Shown here: piece after piece, positions 58,272 to 64,000 of the stretch
How positions within the stretch are numbered: position 1 is the stretch's first letter
Layout of the letters: each line of letters opens with the position of its first letter
From: Roseibium sp. TrichSKD4
GTDB lineage: Bacteria > Pseudomonadota > Alphaproteobacteria > Rhizobiales > Stappiaceae
NCBI RefSeq assembly: GCF_000148725.1
Contig: NZ_GL476311.1
Location: forward strand, 69,501 to 133,500
Length of the DNA: 64,000 nucleotides
Direction: 5' to 3'
Translations under genes and position numbers: made by a program
Notes under the pieces: generated by a model
Told to the model about the DNA's origin: nothing
Database searches by the model: none
What the model saw: only the letters and a program-made list of their open reading frames with translations

Positions 58272-58428
58272 ACTCTCATCCCCAGTCCTGTTGATGAATT
58301 GGGTCTATCTCGTTCAACACCGCAAAGCCTGCTCAAGATATGCCCGATAACTGAATCTTATGAACAGCATGGGGTTTTCCGATGACTCCACCCGTAACGA
58401 ATATGGTTGGTTGTTGATTAACATGCAG

Positions 58429-58444
58429 GTCGAAATATTTCGAC
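58429..58444. repeat. Perfect 16-bp palindrome in oriC
   Basis: GTCGAAATATTTCGAC reads the same on both strands, with an A/T core. It lies 3 bp before the DnaA box at 58448. It could be a protein-binding dyad or cruciform element; I know no named alphaproteobacterial motif it matches. Confidence 0.7.
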
Positions 58445-58447
58445 AGT

Positions 58448-58456
58448 TGATCCACA
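58448..58456 (+). promoter_or_regulatory. DnaA box (Caulobacter G-box sequence)
   Basis: TGATCCACA differs from the consensus TTATCCACA at position 2 only. It is identical to the moderate-affinity G-boxes described at the Caulobacter origin. Confidence 0.75.
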
Positions 58457-58469
58457 CCGAACAAATTCG

Positions 58470-58484
58470 TTAATGAATGGTTAA
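58470..58484. promoter_or_regulatory. CtrA binding site
   Basis: TTAA (58470-58473), seven bases and TTAA (58481-58484), followed by C, is a full match to TTAA-N7-TTAA(C). It lies 13 bp from the G-box. CtrA represses initiation at the Caulobacter origin by binding such sites; by inference the same may occur here. Confidence 0.7.
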
Positions 58485-58598
58485 CACCTCAGCAACCCGT
58501 TGCGACAAGATGCTTTTTTGAGTTATCGACTCTTGGGGAGTATATGTTGTCCAGAACTTCAGGAAACTTGTTCTGAGGCGAAGTTGGACGGGAGAGTT

Positions 58599-58607
58599 TG
58601 TGGACAA
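58599..58607 (-). promoter_or_regulatory. DnaA box, reverse orientation
   Basis: The plus strand reads TGTGGACAA, so the minus strand is TTGTCCACA, 8/9 to TTATCCACA with A replaced by G at position 3. Confidence 0.6.
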
Positions 58608-58697
58608 CAATTGATCCCGGCTATTCACGCACAATAAGAATAAACAGACTCAAGAAAGACTCTTTTTGGGTTTGAAGTTGGAAAAGGCAGAGATCTC

Positions 58698-59726
58698 ATG
58701 AAATCGGAAGACCGTGCACTCATGCGCGTTTTGGCGGGTGAAAAACTGTGGCCGCCACCAATCTGGATGATGCGCCAAGCCGGTCGATATCTCCCTGAAT
58801 ATCGGGAAGTTCGGAAGAAGGCAGCCAACTTCCTCGAGTTCTGCTATTCACCCGATTTGGCAACAGAAGTCACACTTCAACCTATTCGAAGATACGGCTT
58901 TGATGCATCCATCCTGTTCTCGGACATCTTCGTTGTTCCAGATGCAATCGGTTATCCAGTTCGCTTTGAAGAAAGACGTGGTCCTGTTCTTGAACCTCTT
59001 TGCACTGAACTCGTCGACAGGCTCGACCAGGAGAGGGCAGAGAAGCATCTGGAACCGGTCATAGAGACGGTTTCCCGTCTTCGGGCGGAGCTTCCCCCTG
59101 AGACCACTCTCTTGGGCTTCTGTGGCGCTCCTTGGACCGTTGCATGCTATTCTGTTGCTGGACACACAACCCAAGATCAAGTGGCTGCCCGTGTAGGCGC
59201 TTATCGAGATCCTGAGTTGATGGCGAGATTTATCGATCAGCTTGTAACAGCATCTATCCGGTATCTTGTTCGACAGCTTGATGCGGGCGCGGACGCGGTT
59301 CAGATTTTCGATACCTGGGCCGGTGTGCTCGATGATGCCGGGTTTGAGCGCTGGTCCATTCAGCCAACACGTGCGATCGTAGATGGCGTCAAGGCGCAGC
59401 GCCCGAATGCAAAGATCATCGGGTTCCCGAAAGCATCATCAGCCCGGATGGCAACATACATTGCCCGGACGGGTGTTGATGCGGTTGGATTTGATTGGAC
59501 GGCTCCGGATCATCTTGCGCTGGAGATCCAAAAGAAAGTTCCAATTCAGGGTAATCTTGACCCCATGCGTTTGGTCGCTGGAGGCAAGGCATTGGACGAA
59601 GGGATTGATCATATTCTGCAAACGTTCAATGAGGGTCCGTTCATTTTCAACCTCGGCCACGGTGTAACGCCTGATGCTGATCCTGAGAATGTGGCCCGTA
59701 TGGTTGAACGCGTGAAGCGGGGGTAA
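58698..59726 (+). CDS. hemE: Uroporphyrinogen decarboxylase
   Basis: The 342-residue enzyme removes the four acetate carboxyls of uroporphyrinogen III in heme synthesis. The N-terminal motif PPIWMMRQAGRYLPEYR near residue 20 and ILFSDIFVVPDA with the catalytic Asp are intact; GFCGAPWTVACYSVAG is the further family signature. It is the right boundary of oriC and begins the rightward hemE-hemJ unit. Confidence 0.97.
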   Translation: MKSEDRALMRVLAGEKLWPPPIWMMRQAGRYLPEYREVRKKAANFLEFCYSPDLATEVTLQPIRRYGFDASILFSDIFVVPDAIGYPVRFEERRGPVLEPLCTELVDRLDQERAEKHLEPVIETVSRLRAELPPETTLLGFCGAPWTVACYSVAGHTTQDQVAARVGAYRDPELMARFIDQLVTASIRYLVRQLDAGADAVQIFDTWAGVLDDAGFERWSIQPTRAIVDGVKAQRPNAKIIGFPKASSARMATYIARTGVDAVGFDWTAPDHLALEIQKKVPIQGNLDPMRLVAGGKALDEGIDHILQTFNEGPFIFNLGHGVTPDADPENVARMVERVKRG

Positions 59727-59729
59727 GAC

Positions 59730-60158
59730 GTGGATCTTTACAGTTGGGTCAAGTCTTTGCATGTCATTTCGATCATCGCGTGGATGGCCGGAATGCTCTA
59801 CCTGCCGCGTCTTTTCGTTTATCACGTGGATGCAGCTGTCGGCTCTGACAAGTCTGAGACCTTCAAGATCATGGAACGCCGGTTGTTGAAGGCAATCATC
59901 AATCCGGCGATGATCTCCTCCTGGATATTTGGACTATGGGCGGCCTATGAAATCGGTGCATTTTCACAAGGCTGGTTTCACGCAAAGCTGACTCTGGTTC
60001 TCTTGATGTCGGCAGCTCACGGGTATCTCGCTCGGTGCGTGAAGGTTTTTGCGCGAGATGAAAATGAAAAGTCTACCAAGTTTTACCGTATCTTGAATGA
60101 AGTTCCGACAGTACTGATGATTGTTATTGTCATACTTGTCATCGGAAAGCCGTTTTAG
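59730..60158 (+). CDS. hemJ: Protoporphyrinogen IX oxidase HemJ
   Basis: The 142-residue membrane protein has four hydrophobic helices and the family's conserved His in KSLHVISIIAWMAGMLYLPRLFVYH. HemJ is the oxygen-independent-type protoporphyrinogen oxidase of many alphaproteobacteria. The start is GTG 59730 with GGGGG 6 nt upstream, 3 bp after the hemE stop, so translational coupling with hemE is likely. A hairpin terminator follows. Confidence 0.94.
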   Translation: MDLYSWVKSLHVISIIAWMAGMLYLPRLFVYHVDAAVGSDKSETFKIMERRLLKAIINPAMISSWIFGLWAAYEIGAFSQGWFHAKLTLVLLMSAAHGYLARCVKVFARDENEKSTKFYRILNEVPTVLMIVIVILVIGKPF

Positions 60159-60190
60159 GCGCTGGTAAAAACACACCTTGTCAAAAACAT

Positions 60191-60228
60191 GCCCCGGATG
60201 AACCTTTTCTCCGGGGCTGTTTATTATT
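60191..60228 (+). terminator. Terminator of hemEJ
   Basis: GCCCCGGA (60191-60198) pairs perfectly with TCCGGGGC (60210-60217) around an 11-nt loop and is followed by TGTTTATTATTC. It is 32 bp after the hemJ stop. Confidence 0.8.
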
Positions 60229-60432
60229 CTTTTTACGGACTTGCGAAGAAAACAAAATACGCTTATCGTCGCGACAACTTCCATATGGCGTGCGCTCAGT
60301 TTGTCATTGCGCCCCGCCGCTGTCCGAATACAGATCTGACTGGTAGTTCCCTCAGTACACTTTTGTCGGCCAAACCGGTTCCAGGCAGAAGTCCTCCCTA
60401 GATACATTATAGATAGAGACGATCCCAACTTG

Positions 60433-61698
60433 ATGCGGGAAATGAAACTCAAAGATCTCAAAGAGAAATCTCCGACCGAGCTGCTTCAATTTGCTGAAGA
60501 GCTGGAGGTCGAAAACGCCAGCACAATGCGCAAACAAGAGCTTATGTTTGCCATTTTGAAGAACCTGGCTGCCCAGGATGTGGAAATTATCGGCGAAGGT
60601 GTTGTCGAGGTTCTGCAGGACGGGTTCGGGTTCCTGCGGTCACCAGATGCAAACTACCTACCGGGTCCGGATGACATTTATGTTTCTCCGTCTCAAATCC
60701 GGCGGTTTTCGCTTCGAACCGGTGACACGGTTGAAGGTCAGATCAGAAGCCCGAAAGATGGCGAACGCTATTTCGCGCTTTTGAAGGTCAACACGATCAA
60801 TTTCGAAGACCCGGACAAGGCTCGGCACAAAGTTCACTTTGATAACCTGACCCCGCTTTATCCGGATGAACGCTTCAAGATGGAAATTGAAGATCCGACG
60901 CGGAAAGACATGTCTGCACGGGTCATCGATATGGTTGCGCCTCTTGGTAAAGGTCAGCGTGGTTTGATTACCGCGCCGCCGCGGACTGGTAAGACCGTCT
61001 TTTTGCAGAATGTTGCCCAATCCATCACGACCAACCATCCGGAATGCTATTTGATCGTTTTGCTGATCGATGAACGACCGGAAGAAGTGACAGACATGCA
61101 GCGGACAGTGAACGGGGAGGTGGTGTCTTCAACGTTTGATGAACCTGCTGCCCGTCACGTTCAGGTTGCTGAAATGGTCATCGAAAAAGCCAAGCGCCTG
61201 GTTGAGCATGGCCGTGATGTTGTGATCCTGCTGGATTCCATCACTCGTCTGGGCCGGGCCTACAACACGGTTGTTCCGTCCTCCGGTAAGGTTTTGACCG
61301 GTGGTGTGGATGCAAATGCCCTGCAGCGCCCGAAGCGTTTCTTTGGTGCTGCTCGTAACATTGAAGAAGGTGGCTCGCTCACCATTATTGCGACAGCCTT
61401 GATTGATACCGGCAGCCGTATGGACGAAGTCATCTTCGAAGAGTTCAAGGGCACCGGTAACTCCGAAATCATCCTTGATCGTAAGATCTCTGATAAACGG
61501 GTCTATCCGGCGATTGATATTCAGCGCTCCGGTACACGTAAGGAAGAGCTGCTGGTTGATCCGGAGAAACTGAAGAAGACCTTTGTTCTACGCCGGATTC
61601 TCAATCCGATGGGCACAGTCGATGCAATCGAGTTCCTGCTGGACAAACTGAGGCAGACCAAGTCGAACGACGATTTCTTCGACAGCATGAACACCTGA
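60433..61698 (+). CDS. rho: Transcription termination factor Rho
   Basis: The 421-residue hexameric RNA helicase begins with the N-terminal helical domain ([21 protein letters not shown]). The RNA-binding cold-shock-like domain ([23 protein letters not shown]) and the ATPase follow. Walker A is [16 protein letters not shown], Walker [17 protein letters not shown], and the Q/R-loop region includes [20 protein letters not shown]. The start near 60430 is ambiguous among TTG 60430, ATG 60433 and ATG 60442. It is separate from hemJ by a terminator and has its own terminator. Confidence 0.97.
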   Translation: MREMKLKDLKEKSPTELLQFAEELEVENASTMRKQELMFAILKNLAAQDVEIIGEGVVEVLQDGFGFLRSPDANYLPGPDDIYVSPSQIRRFSLRTGDTVEGQIRSPKDGERYFALLKVNTINFEDPDKARHKVHFDNLTPLYPDERFKMEIEDPTRKDMSARVIDMVAPLGKGQRGLITAPPRTGKTVFLQNVAQSITTNHPECYLIVLLIDERPEEVTDMQRTVNGEVVSSTFDEPAARHVQVAEMVIEKAKRLVEHGRDVVILLDSITRLGRAYNTVVPSSGKVLTGGVDANALQRPKRFFGAARNIEEGGSLTIIATALIDTGSRMDEVIFEEFKGTGNSEIILDRKISDKRVYPAIDIQRSGTRKEELLVDPEKLKKTFVLRRILNPMGTVDAIEFLLDKLRQTKSNDDFFDSMNT

Positions 61699-61729
61699 TT
61701 AGATTCGGGTCTGTATCAAAAAATTGGTC

Positions 61730-61768
61730 AGAAAGGCGCAGTACAGACTGCGCCTTTCTTCTTTTCAG
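61730..61768 (+). terminator. Terminator of rho
   Basis: A perfect 12-bp stem, GAAAGGCGCAGT/ACTGCGCCTTTC, with a 4-nt loop (ACAG) is followed by TTCTTTTC. It lies 32 bp past the rho stop and 7 bp before the first parS-like site. Confidence 0.85.
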
Positions 61769-61774
61769 TCCGAC

Positions 61775-61790
61775 TGTTTCACGTGAATCG
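61775..61790. other. parS: parS-like site 1
   Basis: TGTTTCACGTGAATCG is 14/16 to the bacterial parS consensus TGTTNCACGTGAAACA. It is in the rho-GNAT gap, about 3.2 kb from the oriC region. Confidence 0.8.
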
Positions 61791-61817
61791 CATTTTCTTT
61801 TAATCGGGAGCAAAACA

Positions 61818-62399
61818 ATGATTTCGGCCCCAACAATGGAAACGGATCGATTGATCCTTCGTCCCTGGCAAGAAGATGACTTGGATGATCTGGCTGCTCT
61901 CTGCTCAGATCCCGATGTCATGAGACACTTCCCAATGATTATGTCGTATGACCAGTCAAAAGCCTATCTTGAGAAGATTCTGAAAAAGCGAGTTTCGGAG
62001 GGATTTTGCATGGATCCTATCATCGTTAAGGAAACGGGAGAATTTGCCGGGTTCGTTGGATTGAACATTCCAGCCTATAAGGAGCCTTTGCCATTTGACC
62101 CCTGTGTTGAAATCGGATGGCGCCTGCATAAGAAGGTATGGGGGAAGGGATACGCAACAGAGGCCGCAAATGCCTGGCTTAGATTCGGGTTCGAAACTCT
62201 GAACCTTCCCGAAATTGTTGCTTTCACCATTCCCGCGAATACAAGCTCTCAAAGGGTTATGGAGAGGCTTGGAATGATCCGGGATATCGACGGTGATTTT
62301 CAACATCCCAATCTGGCATTGGATCACCCGATGTCTCAACATGTGCTCTACCGGTTGTCGGAAAAGGCTTGGCGAACCTCAATGCAGAATGATAGCTGA
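61818..62399 (+). CDS. GNAT family acetyltransferase (RimJ/RimL-like)
   Basis: The 193-residue GNAT protein has an N-terminal TDRLILRPWQEDDLDDLAAL and the acetyl-CoA motif KKVWGKGYATEAANAWLRFGF near residue 110. The C-terminal QRVMERLGMIRD is also typical. Relatives are protein or small-molecule N-acetyltransferases; the substrate is unknown. It is intact, unlike the similar gene near 49 kb, and its coding region lies between parS-like sites 1 and 2. Confidence 0.85.
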   Translation: MISAPTMETDRLILRPWQEDDLDDLAALCSDPDVMRHFPMIMSYDQSKAYLEKILKKRVSEGFCMDPIIVKETGEFAGFVGLNIPAYKEPLPFDPCVEIGWRLHKKVWGKGYATEAANAWLRFGFETLNLPEIVAFTIPANTSSQRVMERLGMIRDIDGDFQHPNLALDHPMSQHVLYRLSEKAWRTSMQNDS

Positions 62400-62414
62400 G
62401 ATCCTGGAGCGGAT

Positions 62415-62430
62415 TGATTCACGTGAAACA
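62415..62430. other. parS: parS-like site 2 (reverse orientation)
   Basis: TGATTCACGTGAAACA is the exact reverse complement of the 16-mer at sites 3 and 4. It lies 16 bp after the GNAT stop, before mnmE. Confidence 0.85.
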
Positions 62431-62494
62431 CGGCGAAACGGAATCGGATCCGGAATGGTTGAATTCAGCAGACTGAATGATAACGGGCCAAATC

Positions 62495-63838
62495 ATGACT
62501 GATACGATTTACGCTTTGTCGAGTGGTGTTGTCCCGTCGGGCGTGGCGGTTATTCGCGTATCTGGGCCGGAAACTCAAGCTGTTGTTCGGTCGCTGTGTG
62601 GTGACGTCCCGCCCGTCCGTAAGGCCTCTGTGAGGGTTCTGCGAGATGGGGAAGGGACAGCACTGGACGAAGCGCTTGTGCTTTACTTTGAAGGGCCCGC
62701 CAGCTTTACGGGGGAAGATGTTGCGGAGCTTCATTGCCACGGGGGTCGTGCAGTAGTCGCTGCTGTCTTGAATACCCTGGCTGGTTTTCAAGGATGTCGC
62801 CCCGCAGAGCCTGGAGAGTTCACGCGTCGTGCATTTGAGAAAGGCCGGTTGGATCTGACAGAGGTCGAAGGCTTGTCGGATTTGATTGCGGCAGAAACCG
62901 AGCAGCAGCGCCGTCAGGCACTGCGACAAATGGGTGGAGCGTTGGGTGCGCTCTATGAAGATTGGCGCAAGCGGCTCATCCATATGAGGGCCTTGATCGA
63001 GGCAGACTTTGATTTTGCTGATGAAGAAGACGTGCCGGGCAGCGTCGCCGATGAAGTTTGGGCTGAGGCTGACCAATTGGCACGTGATATTGCGGGTCAT
63101 CTGGAAACATCGAAGAGCGGGGAACGGCTTCGCTCAGGCCTTCAGGTGGTCCTCATGGGTGCCCCCAATGCTGGCAAGTCCAGCCTGCTAAATGCGCTGG
63201 CGGGGCGAGACGTTGCTATCGTAACGGAGGAAGCAGGTACAACACGGGATGTGATTGAGGTTCATCTGGATTTGGGCGGTTATCCTGTGACCCTCATTGA
63301 TACGGCTGGGCTAAGACAGACCGATGGGATAGTCGAGCGCGAGGGTATTCGCCGGGCAGAAGAGCGGGGACGGGGAGCTGATTTGATTTTGTGGGCAGTT
63401 GAACCGGAGGGGGTGAAGCCGTCGGATCCTGATAGTGGATTGGATGACAGCATCCGGTCGTCTGTTCCAGTGAGATCTGTGCGAACAAAGCAGGATGAAA
63501 TTCGTTTCGATATCCGACTCGATCAGTCTGCTGAAGAGATTTTATGCTCCACCAAGGTGGAAGGTGGGATGCGTGATCTCTTGGATTTCCTCACTCGATT
63601 CGCACAAGAAACCATTTCGATTTCTGAAGCGCCTTTGGCGACACGAGCGCGTCATCGATATTTTTTGAATGAGGCGCATGCCTGCTTGATCAAGGCAGTG
63701 GAATTAAAGCACCTTCCAGAGGAACTAAGGGCGGAAGATCTGCGCCAGGCAGCTGACGCTCTCGGGCGCATCACTGGCCGGATTGATGTTGAAGATTTAC
63801 TGGATGTGATCTTTCGGGATTTTTGCATCGGAAAATAA
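62495..63838 (+). CDS. mnmE: tRNA uridine-5-carboxymethylaminomethyl GTPase MnmE
   Basis: The 447-residue GTPase works with MnmG to modify the wobble uridine. The N-terminal folate-binding domain begins TIYALSSGVVPSGVAVIRVSG, and the middle helical domain follows. The G domain has G1 GAPNAGKSSLLNALAGRD, G2 EEAGTTRDVIEVHL, G3 DTAGLRQTDG and a degenerate KQD-type G4 (RTKQDEI). The C-terminal catalytic motif CIGK is intact. The start at ATG 62495 (MTDTIYAL) is preferred over 62477. In relatives mnmG-rsmG-parA-parB follow; here the window ends. Confidence 0.96.
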   Translation: MTDTIYALSSGVVPSGVAVIRVSGPETQAVVRSLCGDVPPVRKASVRVLRDGEGTALDEALVLYFEGPASFTGEDVAELHCHGGRAVVAAVLNTLAGFQGCRPAEPGEFTRRAFEKGRLDLTEVEGLSDLIAAETEQQRRQALRQMGGALGALYEDWRKRLIHMRALIEADFDFADEEDVPGSVADEVWAEADQLARDIAGHLETSKSGERLRSGLQVVLMGAPNAGKSSLLNALAGRDVAIVTEEAGTTRDVIEVHLDLGGYPVTLIDTAGLRQTDGIVEREGIRRAEERGRGADLILWAVEPEGVKPSDPDSGLDDSIRSSVPVRSVRTKQDEIRFDIRLDQSAEEILCSTKVEGGMRDLLDFLTRFAQETISISEAPLATRARHRYFLNEAHACLIKAVELKHLPEELRAEDLRQAADALGRITGRIDVEDLLDVIFRDFCIGK

Positions 63839-63845
63839 TCGTTTC

Positions 63846-63861
63846 TGTTTCACGTGAATCA
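63846..63861. other. parS: parS-like site 3
   Basis: TGTTTCACGTGAATCA is 15/16 to the parS consensus. It lies 8 bp after the mnmE stop. Confidence 0.85.
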
Positions 63862-63894
63862 TTGCGATCTCTCGGTCGATTCAGATTCGAAACA

Positions 63895-63910
63895 TGTTTC
63901 ACGTGAATCA
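63895..63910. other. parS: parS-like site 4
   Basis: This is identical to site 3 (TGTTTCACGTGAATCA), 49 bp further on, in the gap that should precede mnmG. The remaining 90 bp of the window show no recognisable gene. Confidence 0.85.
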
Positions 63911-64000
63911 TTTTTTGACCATACGGTACCCACGTTCACTGTGTAGGCCGGTTATCTTTGACCAACGGGCTCTCCCATATTATAAGCTTGGTGCAGATAA

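Larger units (their letters stand above)
58272..58697. other. oriC: Probable chromosomal replication origin (oriC)
   Basis: This 426-bp gap between the RP001/DUF299 homologue and hemE is the position of the experimentally known Caulobacter origin and of predicted origins in other alphaproteobacteria. It contains the near-consensus DnaA boxes 58448-58456 and 58599-58607 and weaker candidates (58523, 58547, 58621). It also has one perfect CtrA site (58470-58484), five GANTC sites (58353, 58384, 58528, 58647, 58658) and a 16-bp palindrome (58429-58444). Genes on either side point away from it, and parS sites lie 3-5 kb to the right. Origin function is inferred. Confidence 0.85.

Noticed and set aside
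59822-59837. CACGTG-containing parS-like stretch in hemJ
   Set aside because: It lacks both outer arms of parS and lies in coding sequence.
1-64000. tRNA, rRNA, CRISPR arrays, insertion sequences or prophage
   Set aside because: No cloverleaf-like segments, repeat-spacer arrays, transposase or phage genes were recognised on reading both strands; a tRNA scan would be the decisive check.

Overview
The window is chromosomal DNA from an alphaproteobacterium, most likely a member of the Rhizobiales/Hyphomicrobiales; a marine Stappia/Labrenzia-like relative is a guess from gene content alone. The support is gene order and family content: hisB-DUF2628-hisH-hisA-hisF-hisE-coaA, trpF-trpB-trpA-accD-folC, irr next to fabA-fabB-fabI, a RegB/RegA redox two-component pair, OlsB, and the set mnmE-rho-hemJ-hemE / ppsR-maf-aroE-coaE-dnaQ-secB. 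Nearly all genes are housekeeping genes, closely packed. I see no rRNA, tRNA, CRISPR array, insertion sequence, phage or integration signature.

Layout. 0-11 kb: 3' end of polA, a small lipoprotein, the ComM-like ATPase YifB, a hybrid sensor kinase, an OlsB-type acyltransferase, a class A penicillin-binding protein, and a YgjP-type metallopeptidase. 11-18.8 kb: a leftward rph-rdgB-hemW-phaZ group (phaZ has an unusual C-terminal extension), hrcA and a MoeB-like E1 enzyme to the right, then a DM13 protein and secB. 18.9-24.7 kb: regB/regA, a frameshifted secreted VHL/MliC-domain protein, and a chemoreceptor. 24.6-30.2 kb: the his operon with coaA, and divergent pyrF. 30.3-35.1 kb: arginase and ornithine cyclodeaminase with a divergent Lrp-type regulator, an Ada-like methyltransferase, and an unrecognised secreted protein. 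35.2-43.2 kb: folC, accD, the trp genes and a malic enzyme. 43.4-54.5 kb: mutS, an MFS transporter, nth, a GNAT gene broken by a stop codon, irr, fabA-fabB-fabI and a 2-hydroxyacid dehydrogenase. 54.6-64 kb: the replication-origin neighbourhood.

The most informative region is 58.27-63.91 kb. The 426-bp gap between ppsR (the RP001/DUF299 homologue) and hemE is where the Caulobacter-type chromosomal origin lies. It carries near-consensus DnaA boxes, one identical to the Caulobacter 'G-box', a full CtrA site (TTAA-N7-TTAA), five GANTC methylation sites and a perfect 16-bp palindrome. Genes on both sides are transcribed away from it. Four parS-like 16-mers lie 3.2-5.4 kb to the right, around a GNAT gene and mnmE. 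Origin and ParB-loading centromere therefore appear to be in one small segment.

Other points to check are a one-base frameshift near 21,545, an in-frame TGA in a GNAT gene at 49,025, the PhaZ fusion to a helix-hairpin-helix domain, a divergent operator between arginase and its Lrp-type neighbour, a hairpin covering the chemoreceptor ribosome-binding site, and an independent DUF1127 unit inside the trp cluster. No clearly unprecedented multi-gene system was found.
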